From positions 124,001 to 188,000 of the forward strand of contig CDRNVI010000087.1 of the NCBI GenBank assembly GCA_977017575.1: DNA of 64,000 nucleotides. The letters run 5' to 3'. Below are positions 37,369-48,491 of this stretch, piece after piece. Origin of the DNA: Paramoeba atlantica (taxonomy: Eukaryota; Discosea). The notes beneath the pieces were generated by a model that was not told the origin of the DNA, searched no databases, and saw only the letters and a list, made by a program, of their open reading frames with translations. Position 1 is the first letter of the stretch; each line of letters starts with the position of its first letter. The position numbers and the translations under genes are program-made.

Positions 37369-40300
37369 ATGGGCATGTTCACGCGGAGCCGGGCGAAAGA
37401 AACGGGAGTAGCTCCCGTCGTACAGCCTCTACCTCCGACCCGTCGCAGGAAGAAAACAATTGAGGAGAAACCGCCTGAGGCTCCGTCCGAACCGAGCGCT
37501 TCTCCTTCGCCGCCCCCGCCGCCCCCGCCGCCCTCACCACCCACGACTTTGTCCACTGAAACTCCGTCTCTTCCATCGCCCGTCCCCGCCGCATCGCGGT
37601 CACCTACTTCACCGCCACTTCCGCCGCCACTACCGCCGCCATCACCACCATCAACGCCATCTGAGTGTCCACAATCTCCTCCTCCGTCGATGCGTCGATC
37701 GCCGACCCCACTGCCGAAAAGTGACTGCAAAGTCACAATTAAGAACGCACTGCTGTCTTCAAATTTCTTCAATCGGCGAAACAAACAACTCAACCTTCTT
37801 CAGACAAGAGCTGACAAAGTGTCGCAAGACGAGAGCCCAACCATTCGTCACCCAGAAGGATGCATCAAAATAAGAACGAACACCGCTCGGAACACAGCAT
37901 TTACGAACTGGAGCAAGGAACCAACGTACGCTCAGGCGGCCACCCCTCCACCAAAAGATCCCACTACTCTGGATGAACTCGTTTTACGACCGTTAAATCC
38001 GTCGGCCGTTGCCATGGACAGTTACCGTAAGAAGGCTAAAGTTCTGCAGGATGCTATCATCCAAAAGGAAAACGAGCACAACAAGAGTACAAAGAACGTC
38101 CAGGAAAACGGACGCGTACAAAACAACGAACCGATTCAGTACGGCGAAATTGCGCCCAACGGCGACGAAGGTTTCCGACCTGACACATCGAGCGAAATAC
38201 AGGTAATTAGCACGACTCCGGGCCCCAAAACCAAGGAGTATGGAAGTAACACCGAGTTCTACGACTGCATCACGCCAGACACACAAGAAAAGGACAAACC
38301 AACCGAAACAACAAATCAAGTCATCAGGATACTTTATAGCGAAGGAAATCCGGAACAAGACAACCACATCGGTGGCATCATAAAATCGATAAATCCAGAC
38401 ACCGAATTCCCCATTCCTTTCGAGCGCATACAGAAGTCTTGTTCTTCAATAAAAAAAGGAACCAAATGCACAGTGGCGTGGACATTCGATAAACAAACCG
38501 CCTTGAACATCTCCGAAGGAACCGTAACACGATCCGCGAATCGGACCGGGGCGTCGAAACTACATTTGAGCTATAAAGGTCTGTTCGGCCATCGTGCAGA
38601 AGAAAGTTTTCCAGGTTTTCTTCCTCCGCAAGAAAATATCCGTGTATATCAGATCCGTTGGTACAGAGCTCCTCCAGCCATTGACGAGAACCTTCCTATT
38701 GAGACCCGCGAAGAAACACATGTTAAAAAGGCCAGAGCGCTTAAGCTGGACACAGGAGCTGAAGACGTAGACCATCTCCCAATTCCAACCGCGAAAACCA
38801 TTAGTCCTGATTTTATCTCCAGTGTGATTGCCATATACAGGGACATCATGCACATCTATGCAGAAAGCGACTACGTACAAAGAAATCAAATTTGGAATAA
38901 AGTTTTGTCTGCAATGAAACTTTCATTAGCTTCTGTGCGTCAAGCCAATAGTAGACAACGGCGGCGAAGACCCATACAACAAGAGACAGTTGAACACAAT
39001 CAATCAGAAGACGAGTTTTTTCATGAGGACAAGCGAGCAATCAAACGGGCCACTCGTTTGGTGCTAGAAAACTGTACATCGAAGGCTTCAAGGATTTTGG
39101 ACTGTTCTTTTCAGAAGAGCACGTTGACTGATCAAGAAAAAGTCCAAAAACTACGTGCACTTCATCCAGAACAAAACTGCAATTTCAAAGTTCCGGAAGA
39201 TGCACCGATTATCGCAGGAATAGCCGTACAAGAATTAAGATGTGCAAGTAGACGACTGGCAAAAGGTGTGAGCCCTGGGCCTACAGGTACGACCGACAGC
39301 ATCGTAAGACTTCTCATAGACGACGAGCCATGTTGCAATAGCCTTTGTCACATGATGAGCGATCTGATCAACGGATTCCTATCTAGACAAGTTCTACAGC
39401 GTCTAAATCGGGCAAGACTCGTAGCCATCGACAAGCCCAACGGGGGAGTACGCCCAGTAGCTATTGGAGAAATATTTAGCAAATTAGCTGGAATAATTCT
39501 GCTGCAAAGATACGAAAAGTCACTAGAACCCCTCTTTGCACCAATGCAACAAGGCGTATTCTCTCAAGCGGGGTGCGAACGAATCGTACACAAGTTGCGG
39601 GACCGCTGGCTTGACGGACACTCAATCCTGACTGTGGATATGCAAAATGCATTCAACTCACCCTCACGAGAGGAAATTGCAAAGTGCGTTTTTGCTTTCG
39701 CTACACTGAAACCCTTTCAAAGGTTCTTTGCGGCCGAATATTCAAATGCTTCCGAACTTTTATTTTATGGCTCCGATGGCAGCCTGACGGACATTATAAT
39801 GAGCTCAGCAGGTGTACGGCAAGGGTCCGCTCTGGCTAGTCTTTACTTTTGCGTATTCTGTCAACCAATACTCGAGACACTGGCCTCCGAATTTCCAGGT
39901 ATTGAAATAAATGCATACATTGACGATATAACGTTAGTGTCTCGAGATTCAACCGAACTGGAGAAAGCATTCTTTAGGCTCAAAGGTCTCCTAGAAGAAA
40001 AACAGGTGAAACTAGCCGAGGCAAAATGCGTTTGGTTCAGAGGAAAATCCGGAAATTCCATACCGAATTCGCTGAGCACCCAAGGTGTAAAGTCGGAGGA
40101 CGAAGCGGTCAAAGTACTCGGAGCGTATATTGGAGAAAACAACACAATAAGTGAACGACTTTTGCGTCAACTAGAGAAGCAGGTCACAGCTTTTCGGCGG
40201 CTAAAACGAATGGGCATCAATAATATATCGATGATTCTTTTAGCAAAATGTGCCAATGTTCGTCAACAATACCTGATTCGTGTTCACCCGCCCGAAACAA

Positions 40301-41436
40301 CAGAGAAAGCATCAACACAATTCGATCAAGAGGTTGAAAATGTGGTAGAGACTTGGATTGGTCCACTCTCTCCTGATCAAATGAAAATTGTACGATTACC
40401 CGTTAAGAAGGGAGGAATGGGTTTGACAGCGAGCAGTCCCCTTAGGGAGACGGCATATGTGGCATCCCGCTACTCGGTTCTTGAGCGCCGAAACTCTTTT
40501 TCAGCTCGGATCGACAACGCGGTGCCATCACACCCGTCTATTCCTAAGAACTCGACAATGAAAGTCATACCAGTGGACGAAAAAGCTTCCACCAGCATTC
40601 ATCATGTCGAAGTATTGAAAGAGTTGCAAACGGATCCCGACATTAAGCCCATTCTACAAGCCACATCCTTCAAAGGAAACAGCGACTGGATCCTTTCCAA
40701 CGCGAAGTACATCCCTTCCCATCTCTTCAAACTCGCGATTATGCCACGACTAAATGCCCAACACCCAGATCTACCTACCAGTCTATTGTGTCCAGGGTGC
40801 GGTATTCTCCTCAATAACCGAAACGCCCTCACCCATATCCCAGGCTGTGCTCAATGTTCAGGTATAAATACGACCGTGAAACATAACTCACTTGTCGGAT
40901 TTTTACATCGTCTATGCGTGAAAGCAGGCATCCCATGTGAAACGGAACCTAGAAACTTTTCTACGTGGAAGTGCATCGCTTGCCGATCCACAATCAGTCC
41001 GGAAAACCAGTTGGTACATCAGAAGACTTGTGCAGGAAAAAAACTTTGTCGGTCTGGCCCCGATCTCGTGATCTATTGGAACACGGGTGCGGTCTTCTAT
41101 GATCTGACAGTTATTCACGAACTCTCAATGTCTAATCGTGGAAAGAAATGCACACAGTTCATGAATGACGCGCTGCAGCGAAAGTCCAACACATATGTAC
41201 GTACGAACTTAATTCGTGAAGACTCATTTCAATGTTTACCCGTACTGGCAGGAGGCGCTTTGCACCGCAATACGCAGAACTTGGTACACTCGCTAGCAGA
41301 CGCGGCCATGCTAAACAGGAAACAGGTCGAACTCGAAATGAAGCTGACGATTCAGGAGCTTAATGGATTAGGGATTTATGCGCAGCTAAAGAAATACTTA
41401 GACGGCTGCACGCAAACTCAAGAATATAGTATATAA
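37369..41436 (+). CDS. Full-length RLE LINE polyprotein
   Basis: 1355 residues, one ORF, the reference for the family. Residues 1-30 MGMFTRSRAKETG and PTRRRKK (basic start); 40-110 Pro-rich; 110-330 polar; about 335-435 conserved domain (CTVAWTFDKQTALNIS, GHRAEESFPGFLPPQENIRVY); Arg-rich RQRRRRP about 530; RT about 640-960 with GVSPGPTGTTD, RLVAIDKPNGGVRPVA, ILTVDMQNAFNSP (about 756), GVRQGSALASL (about 815), YIDD (about 849); thumb LPVKKGGMGLT; ERRNSFSAR; zinc finger from about 1140 CPGC...HIPGC..CSG.NT.KHN; RLE about 1185-1275 with CIACRS, RSGPDLVIYW, YDLTVIHE. The ATG follows a leader remnant closely and is conserved in three sisters. Confidence 0.93.
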   Translation: MGMFTRSRAKETGVAPVVQPLPPTRRRKKTIEEKPPEAPSEPSASPSPPPPPPPPSPPTTLSTETPSLPSPVPAASRSPTSPPLPPPLPPPSPPSTPSECPQSPPPSMRRSPTPLPKSDCKVTIKNALLSSNFFNRRNKQLNLLQTRADKVSQDESPTIRHPEGCIKIRTNTARNTAFTNWSKEPTYAQAATPPPKDPTTLDELVLRPLNPSAVAMDSYRKKAKVLQDAIIQKENEHNKSTKNVQENGRVQNNEPIQYGEIAPNGDEGFRPDTSSEIQVISTTPGPKTKEYGSNTEFYDCITPDTQEKDKPTETTNQVIRILYSEGNPEQDNHIGGIIKSINPDTEFPIPFERIQKSCSSIKKGTKCTVAWTFDKQTALNISEGTVTRSANRTGASKLHLSYKGLFGHRAEESFPGFLPPQENIRVYQIRWYRAPPAIDENLPIETREETHVKKARALKLDTGAEDVDHLPIPTAKTISPDFISSVIAIYRDIMHIYAESDYVQRNQIWNKVLSAMKLSLASVRQANSRQRRRRPIQQETVEHNQSEDEFFHEDKRAIKRATRLVLENCTSKASRILDCSFQKSTLTDQEKVQKLRALHPEQNCNFKVPEDAPIIAGIAVQELRCASRRLAKGVSPGPTGTTDSIVRLLIDDEPCCNSLCHMMSDLINGFLSRQVLQRLNRARLVAIDKPNGGVRPVAIGEIFSKLAGIILLQRYEKSLEPLFAPMQQGVFSQAGCERIVHKLRDRWLDGHSILTVDMQNAFNSPSREEIAKCVFAFATLKPFQRFFAAEYSNASELLFYGSDGSLTDIIMSSAGVRQGSALASLYFCVFCQPILETLASEFPGIEINAYIDDITLVSRDSTELEKAFFRLKGLLEEKQVKLAEAKCVWFRGKSGNSIPNSLSTQGVKSEDEAVKVLGAYIGENNTISERLLRQLEKQVTAFRRLKRMGINNISMILLAKCANVRQQYLIRVHPPETTEKASTQFDQEVENVVETWIGPLSPDQMKIVRLPVKKGGMGLTASSPLRETAYVASRYSVLERRNSFSARIDNAVPSHPSIPKNSTMKVIPVDEKASTSIHHVEVLKELQTDPDIKPILQATSFKGNSDWILSNAKYIPSHLFKLAIMPRLNAQHPDLPTSLLCPGCGILLNNRNALTHIPGCAQCSGINTTVKHNSLVGFLHRLCVKAGIPCETEPRNFSTWKCIACRSTISPENQLVHQKTCAGKKLCRSGPDLVIYWNTGAVFYDLTVIHELSMSNRGKKCTQFMNDALQRKSNTYVRTNLIREDSFQCLPVLAGGALHRNTQNLVHSLADAAMLNRKQVELEMKLTIQELNGLGIYAQLKKYLDGCTQTQEYSI

Positions 41437-41569
41437 GTTCTAAACACAATATCACTATAAGCTGAGTCAGCTTATAAAATTATATAGATTTCATTTTCGG
41501 GATAGTTTCTCTTTGAAAATTGAGAGAAGGGGGGAAGGTGAACATGTCTCACATTTGATAGTAATCGGC

Positions 41570-41600
41570 GCGTATATAATATATGCGCTCCACGGGCTAA
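41570..41600 (+). other. Predicted 3'-terminal RNA hairpin of LINE J
   Basis: Near-perfect palindrome around gcgcgtatataatatatgcg just before the A-run; also present in minus orientation at 3744-3792. A likely RT recognition structure. Confidence 0.5.
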
Positions 41601-42094
41601 AAAAAAAACCAGATCTTTGATTGCCCACAGAAGCTGCATTCGCAGGCCTTTCAGTGCAATTTTCGCCGGGACAGCCCACAGAAAACACCCTTTACCTGAG
41701 AGAGGTGCATTTGGGAACGTGAATACGAAACGAGCGAACAGATCACCCGCCCACAAAATCGTGGAGCATCGAGTGTCGCCGAGTAAATTGAAAGGTGTGA
41801 TGGAGAAACAGGCGGAATGAGGTGGAATACAATGGTGTGCTGCATGGCGAGGTTGTGGTGTTTGTTTGCGCTGTTGGGGGTAGAGGTGTCTAGTTTGGTG
41901 TGAATTTGTTATCGCATTGGATGTTTCTGTGAAAATCATATTTTCCGGAGTAAGCATACGGTGGGGTGGGGGATACAATGGTGCGCTGCGTGGTGCGTCG
42001 GGTGTGCTTGTTGTGGCGTTTGAAGAGTAGATGTGTCTACGTTGTAGGGGATGGTGTCTGTTTCATTATGGAGTATTGTACGATACTTGCCCTG

Positions 42095-42114
42095 TACCTT
42101 GTTGTACCTTGTTG
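42095..42114 (+). other. Tandem double spliced-leader remnant
   Basis: TACCTTGTTG twice in a row at the retroposon 5' end. Dinoflagellate retrocopies are known to accumulate tandem relict leaders after repeated trans-splicing and reinsertion; the same history is inferred here. The pattern recurs at 49483 and 51764. Confidence 0.6.
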
Positions 42115-42228
42115 TATTAATTACTAAAAACATACCCCCCATGCGCCCCTTCAACCCACCCCCCTCCCAGAGGAAAACTCCCTCGTATCACCGCCCCTTT
42201 GTGGCCGACGTCGCCCCCTTCACCCTGC

Positions 42229-45200
42229 ACAAGTCAGGGCATTCGACTTTTGTCGGATGATGGGGCGTAGCGACCCCAGCTTCCCTAGCTAACTCACCCG
42301 GCGTCGCACAACAAGACGCTACATACCTAGGGTGGGTACGATCAAGGCCCCGCGGATGACACTACCCGGTGCCAGCAAAACAAGGCACAAAATAACTAGG
42401 GCGATCGATCGGCACACCCTCGTCAGAAGAACCCTCGATCCGGACCCGAGATGCCCCACCCGGACCCCAGGTGCCACCTCCGTCGCCGTTAGCACAGCTA
42501 CCAACGCCCCTTCATCCGCCACAGAACCCAAAGAAGAAAGTTTTCATCTTCCCGTCATACAGCCCACCCTCGTCACCGCATCCTCCAGCGCCGCAGTCAA
42601 TGCCAGTATCACCGAGTAAATCTCGCACGCGACGAGTCAAGATCATTGGACCCTCATGTGACATTTCAGCGACGGACTTCCACCGAATGCGCAAAGTGCA
42701 AGACGATCGTAGCAAACAAAGATCACCCCCCAAAGCACCAGTACTAAAACAGCATCTGCCGATTCCGAACAGTAAGACACGCAAGGATATAAATGAGCCA
42801 GAAGCGTGGAGCAGTAGATTAAGGAAAACGTGTGTCACGGCGGCGAATGCCATCTCAACAGCGACGAATGTCATGTCCGAAGCCATATTCAATTCTGAAA
42901 AAGCATCGGAACACCATGACATTGCACCGACCCCCCTAGCGTTCGATACGCCATCTGATTCCTCGACTTCCGAGAGTTCAACAAACGGCAGCACGGAAAT
43001 TGCGAATGGAAAGGATGATAGCAATGATACGGGGCAGACGGAAAGCCCAGGGCGTGAAAGAGGGGAGGTGTCTTTCTTTGAGTGCGAGGATACGGCCGGG
43101 AACATGAGCGAGGATATGACAGAGAACATGGGCGGAGACGCACAAAACGCTCATCGTATTGCGGAACGCAGCGCCGTTCTGTTCGTAGGCAGCGGCGTCG
43201 AACAAGCACGGGACAGAGCTCTAAATCTCATGCAAAACACGAAGCCCATATCCCAGTTCCCTTTATCCCCTGAAGAGATATGGCTAAAGTCGAACATGGT
43301 GAAAAAGGGAACTGCATGTACGGTAGCGTGGACTTGGGACCGACAAGTAACGCTCAACGTGTCTCTTGGGAAGGTAACTAAAACTTATAAGCGCGGAGGG
43401 AAAGGGAAGCTGAACATAACCTACAATGGCTTACACGGACACAAAACAGGAGAGGAGTTCAGCGGATCCCTGCCACCGCAAGAAAACGTTCGCGTGTACC
43501 AAGTTTTGTGGCATTGCGCACCACCTCCTATCGACTATGCTTCACCAGAAAATGCAACTCAAGAGTGTATTTCAATGGGAGAAGCCACACGTGCACCGGA
43601 AGAGGACGTCGATCACCTACCGATACCAACCGCCCGAAACTTCTCACCAGACTTCATTCCATGCGTGCTCGCCACCTATCGTGACATAATTAGTACATAT
43701 GGGAAAAGCGATTATCCTGTGAGGAACAAGATTTGGAATCAAATGATGTCTGCGATGAAATTGTCCCTTGCAACTGTAAGACTTGCGAATGGGAGACGAC
43801 GAAGGAGAACGCCCATAAATTCACAAAAAGCCGAAGGAGAGGACAGAACGGATGCAGACCTTGATAGCTCGACGGGCGACAGACGAGCGATCAAAAAGGC
43901 GATACGGCTAGTCCTGGAAGGGTGTACTTCCAAAGCGACTAAGGTGCTTGATCAACCCTTTCGACGACTAGAGCTTTCTGACGAACAAGTGTTGGAAAAG
44001 TTGCAGGCACTGCACCCGAAAAACGAATATAAAATTCATCTTCCGGAAGCAGCCCCAATAATCGCTGGTATCTCGGTGGAGGAGCTGAGGGCAGCTGGGC
44101 GACGGCTCAGCAAAGGCGTGAGCCCAGGTCCCACGGGAACGACGGATAGCGTTCTTCGACTTCTTCTCGACGATGAAGTGTGTTGCTTGAACCTTTGCCA
44201 CATGATCGCCGACTTAATAAACGGTTTTGTATCTCGTGAAGTACTACAACGCCTAAACAGGGCCCGACTAATTGCCATACCAAAAGCGGACGGGGGAGTT
44301 CGCCCAGTTGCGATGGGCGAAGTGTTTGGAAAGCTAGCCGGCATAGTCTTGTTCCAAAGGTACGAAAACGCGCTTGAGCCGCTATTCGCCCCTATGCAAC
44401 AAGGTATTATGGCAAAGGCAGGTTGCGAAAAAATTGTCCACACGCTGCATGAACGATACTGCGAAGGTCAGTCGATCCTCTCGGTTGATCTAAAAAATGC
44501 TTTCAACTCACCGTCACGGGCCGACATCGCGAAACATGTATTTGGACTCTCAACTCTTCAGCCCTTTCAACGTTTCTTCCTAGCCGAGTATGCTGAAGCC
44601 TCTGAATTGCTGTTTTAAGGAAGTGAGGGCACGCTCGCAGGAAAAGTTCTTAGCGAAGCCGGAGTACGACAAGGTTCGCCACTTTCGACGCTGTATTTTT
44701 GTGCATATCTCCAACCGATCCTCGAAACCCTGGCAGCTGAACATCCAGAGATCGAAATCCATGCATACATAGACGACATCAATCTCACGTCACATACGCC
44801 TTCCGAGATAGCAAAAGCGTTTGAACGCCTGAAAGCATTACTGGCAGAGAGCAGCATTGAGCTCTCCGCTCAGAAATGTGTATGGTTCGGCGGACTGCAA
44901 GGTACAGAGATGCCAACGAGCTTGAAGGAAGTGGGGGTCCGGAATGAAGAAGACGCTACCAAAATTCTTGGAGCGTTTATAGGGAAGGAGGAAACGATAA
45001 GTGAGAAGTTACTACAGCGAGTCGACAAACACAAGGACATATTCAGACGACTGAAATCGATGGGCATGAGCAACGCATCGCTTATAATCCTGTCGAAGTG
45101 TGTCAATGTACGACAGCAATTTCACATGAGAGTGCACAGCCCAGCGGCCACCGAAAAATGCGCACAGCTCTTCGACAATCAAGTGGAAGAAGTCCTAGAA

Positions 45201-46833
45201 ACCTGGTTGGGTAAATTGCAAAAACAACAGATGGACATCGCACGTCTACCAATTAAGAAGGGAGGGTTGGGTCTCACGTCATGCTACCACACGCGAGAAG
45301 CAGCATATAATGCGTCCAGACACGCGGCTCTGAAGCAAAGAAAATCCTTTTCAGCTCGAGCCACGTCAACGGAAGCCAGGTGCACCGACAGCGTAAATTC
45401 AGTTCAGAAAAATACGTCACTCCCCCCTACAGACGAACTCGCCACAGCTGCGAAACTCCACGAACATGCCTGGAACAAACTCTTTAACGATCCAGAAATA
45501 GCACCAATCCTGAGGGCCACTACCACCAAAGGGAGTTACGACTGGCTTATGTCACATACGAGATATATTCCACCCCACGTTTTTGAATTAGCCATAATGC
45601 CGAGATTGGGGATAGAACATCCGCGCCTGCCGAAAAGCTTGCTATGCCCAGGATGCCGTTCCATACTCGACAACAGATCAGCTCTCACTCACATCAGTGG
45701 ATGTGCGCAATGCTCTGGTATCAATGCCTCCGTGAAGCACAACATGCTGGTGAAATTCTTCCACGACCTTTGCATGCGCGCAGGGATACCATGTGAGAGT
45801 GAACCTCGAGCATTCAGTAACTGGGCGTGCACTACGTGTAGAAATGTGGTAAGCCGAGAAAGCCAACCTACGCACAGCAAAATATGTACAGGACGGCACC
45901 TTCATCGATCTGGGCCAGACCTTGTGATATACTGGGACACAGGAGCTATATTTTATGATCTTACCGTCGTGCACGAGATGACACCTTCCCACATAAATAA
46001 GAAAAGCTCTCAATTGATCCGTGACGTCATTCATCGCAAAATGGAAACTTACGTCGCAACGGGAATGATCGCCCAAGAATCGTTCCAATGCATTCCGATT
46101 CTGTCCTCCGGATCACTACACGCGAACACACGCAATCTGATCAGAGCCTTGGCAGACGCTTGTCTTCTGAACGCCCGCGAGACGGAACTCTCGTTCAAGC
46201 TACTGTTGCAAAACTTCAACGGCCTCGTGGTATACTCCCAACTTCGGGAGCACCTCGAAGACAAGTAATAGATTTTAGATATATTCTATACTGGTGAAAT
46301 AGCTGAGAGATAATATCCGTTGACATCTAAATATTATATATTTTCTATTTTATACGGAGATAGTTTCTCTTCGAAAATTGAGAGAAGGGGGGAAGGAGCA
46401 CATTTCTCATTTTCCTACGTGGCTTCCTGCTGTAGGGAGCTTATAGGATTTCACAGGAGAAATGCCTCCGAGAATGTTTTTCAAGTTGGTGAGGAATTCA
46501 CTGGGACACTACCGCCCCACGAAAGTGTGAGGGTTAACGGAATGGGCCTTTGCCCCAGGACATATGAAAAGTTAACTGAGTAAGAAAAAAAAAAGACAAC
46601 AACAAGGTTTTCACTTCAAAAGAAGTGTTTTTTTCATAAAGAAGATCTTGTAGTATATGAAAGGGGTTAAAAAAAAAAAGATAAGCTGGCTGCTCGCGCT
46701 CGATCTGGTGAAATCTTCGGATTTGACTTGCGTGCTGCGTGGCACAGCTCCTAGCAAGCGATAAGGGGGGGCTTGTTCTAGGGAGGTAACATCTCCTCGG
46801 AGATATAATGCCTAAAAAAATCAAAAAATCAAA
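42229..46833 (+). mobile_element. RLE LINE K nested in the array retroposon
   Basis: 4605-bp insertion with the 12-bp TSD ccttcaccctgc (42217-42228 and 46834-46845). It has no leader remnant. It opens instead with a GC-rich, structured leader (hairpin ggggcgtagcgacccc at about 42263-42278). The 3' UTR shares gaaaattgagagaagggggg with LINEs H and J, then holds a piece reading FQVGEEFTGTLPPHESVRV from another LINE and two internal A-runs, so the tail is itself composite. It ends in A-rich repeats. Confidence 0.88.
42396..46268 (+). pseudogene. RLE LINE polyprotein with one in-frame stop in RT
   Basis: A single frame of about 1290 codons broken only by TAA at 44616-44618, where sister elements have Tyr of ELL(F)Y(G). 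The N-terminus differs from the MGMFTRSRAK type; no ATG opens the frame before the Pro-rich stretch, so the start is unclear (GTG at 42471 is one option). Seen: CTVAWTWDRQVTLNVS, GHKTGEEFSG, RRRRTPI, GVSPGPTGTTD, motif A ILSVDLKNAFNSP; after the stop GVRQGSPLSTLYFC, YIDD, zinc finger CPGCRSILDNRSALTHISGC, RLE core RSGPDLVIYW, YDLTVVHE. One point change apart, it looks young. Confidence 0.85.
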
Positions 46834-47257
46834 CCTTCACCCTGCGCCCTCCACTTCGCTGCTCCCTTCGCTCACCCTGCCTCAATTCCCGCGCTCCTTC
46901 GCGGCCCTTTTTCGCCCCCCTCCGCGCCACGATCTCGGCCGCCCTCCCGCTCCGGTGCTCTCCTCGCCGCGCTCTCCCTCGCTGTTTTTTTTTTGCTCCC
47001 TCCCGTGCCCCCCTCCGCGCTCCACGCCACGCTCTCCGTCGCCCTTCCCCTCTGGCGCTCTCCTCCCGCGCTCTCCGCCGCTGTTTTTTTTTCTTCGTTG
47101 TCTTCGCCCTCCCCTCGCCACCCCCTTGGTCGCCCTCTGTTGCCCCCTGCGTCGCTCTGCCGCGCCGCTTTTCGCCCCCCACCCACTGCGCTGTCCCCTT
47201 CGCCGCCCATTCCCCCTCCCTCCCTGCTCCCACCTGCGCCACTCTTTCCCTTCCCAC

Positions 47258-47495
47258 AACAACAACAACAACAACACTGATATAATCAGTTAAGGGGTAA
47301 TATTTTCCCTTAAACATCTTCACACCTTAGATTAAAAACACTGACCACACAACTGTTTACCATATCTCAAATTTAATGTTTGTTTTAATGAGTCCTCGCA
47401 TAATGATGAGTCTTTTCATTACAATAAACCAGGAAATGGAACCACCAACGCCCCTAGAGTTCAACGCAAATTGAAGGTATCAACTACTTGAGCGC
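47258..47495 (-). mobile_element. 238-bp retroposon with (GTT)n tail
   Basis: Inserted in the pyrimidine-rich core of retroposon copy 1 and absent from copies 2 and 3. Flanked by ttcccttcccac (47246-47257 and 47496-47507). On the minus strand it ends in (GTT)n (plus-strand aacaacaac at 47258-47275), a simple-repeat tail. No ORF. SINE-like in size and structure; no tRNA-like head recognised. Confidence 0.75.
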
Positions 47496-47649
47496 TTCCC
47501 TTCCCACTCTTTCCCTTCATCCCCTCTGCCACCCCCTCACGCTGCATCTCGAAGAATGGCGCCGCCCGGTACCGAATATAACAAGGTACTAAAAAACTAG
47601 GGTAGGCGTCATTCACGCTTTTCTTTTCTTTTTTCTTTCTTTCTGCGGC

Positions 47650-48071
47650 TTGCAACTAGCCCATGATAACGGGGCTAGGGTAACAATTTGGAGAGATACG
47701 AGCTTGTTGAAGCTGAGGTTTGGCCTGTTGAAGCTGAGGAGCCAGTCCGCTCGAGGGGATACCACCCTAGAAGACTTGGTCCGTTGAAGCTGAGGTGCTA
47801 AAACCGTTGAAGCTGAGAGTCGACACTCCCAAACTATGCCAGCAAGCAGGCAAGGGGTCAAGGAGCACTGCTTTTGGCAGTGTCGGGGTGTGGCGAACCC
47901 CACCCTCCTAGCTAATCCAGATTCCCGCAGCGGACTTTCAGTCTGCGCGTTAGCTGGATCGGCTTGCATTGGCTCTGTGCTGCAATCCTTTTAGGTCTGC
48001 GCATGGGTCGTGCGGGTCGGAGCTACCTTCGGCTCTCTCCGAGGAGGCAACACCCCGTCTACGGGGTTTTT
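47650..48071 (+). ncRNA. Candidate structured RNA, copy 1
   Basis: About 420 nt in the 3' part of the retroposon. It contains a perfect ctagccc/gggctag hairpin, four copies of gttgaagctgag (47706, 47727, 47783, 47806), hairpins cactgc/gcagtg, ggggt/acccc, a long stem atccagc/gctggat enclosing gcggact/agtctgc, and at the end accccgtctacggggt followed by TTTTT, which would suit Pol III termination. No family match recognised. It may instead be a 3' UTR structure recognised by a LINE RT. Copies at 50174-50595 and 52456-52877 keep all these elements. Confidence 0.4.
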
Positions 48072-48491
48072 ACCTGAATACATAACGTAACATAACTTGC
48101 CCTGAGATGAATGTTCACAGACAGTGGCACATGTGCTGCGCTGTTTGAATCAGCATGTGAGCATCAAAGCCACAACGCTCGAGAAACACACATGCACTCA
48201 TCTCCTTTTTCGTTTGGCATTTGACACGTTTTTCAGTTTTTTGTTCTAAAAGTGACGTTCGATTTGGGGTGGTGTGGATCGCGCTTTGGAGCCAGGAAGT
48301 CGTGCGAGGCTGTCGGCTATCCGAACGGCGGCTTCTCGAATCTTGTCCCGCTGGGAGGTGCAGAATGGCATCGGAGAGATGAAAATAAATCAAGCACGAT
48401 TAGATTCATACGGACGAATTCTTAGCTGGAGAGAATGGTGGAAAACTGTTCACTCGATCTTGATCAGTTCCTTGTGGTAGAGACTCGGAAG

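Larger units (their letters stand above)
37326..41623 (+). mobile_element. Full-length RLE LINE J nested in the array
   Basis: 4298-bp insertion flanked by cccaca (37320-37325 and 41624-41629). Uninterrupted sister units prove the insertion site. Its 5' end has a 13-nt spliced-leader remnant (37328-37340); its 3' UTR contains the near-palindrome gcgcgtatataatatatgcg and a 10-base A-run, then 15 extra bases before the repeat. Coding capacity is intact, so this copy looks competent. Confidence 0.9.
42095..48094 (+). mobile_element. Array retroposon, copy 1, carrying nested LINE K and a 238-bp insert
   Basis: Flanked by the 10-bp direct repeat acttgccctg (42085-42094 and 48095-48104). Opens with two copies of the leader end TACCTTGTTG (42095-42114) and ends in an ATAAC microsatellite. 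Without nested insertions it is about 1.14 kb, as in copies 2 and 3. It has no protein gene I can support; it has a pyrimidine-rich core and a structured 3' region. Non-autonomous, presumably mobilised by a LINE. Confidence 0.75.

Noticed and set aside
42229-42400. HDV-like ribozyme at the LINE K 5' end
   Set aside because: Hairpins are present, but I could not fit the double pseudoknot by eye; mentioned only as a possibility to test.
47613-47969. 118-residue minus-strand ORF over the candidate structured RNA
   Set aside because: No recognisable domain; the DNA shows RNA-like hairpins on the plus strand, and the ORF is kept only through recent duplication.
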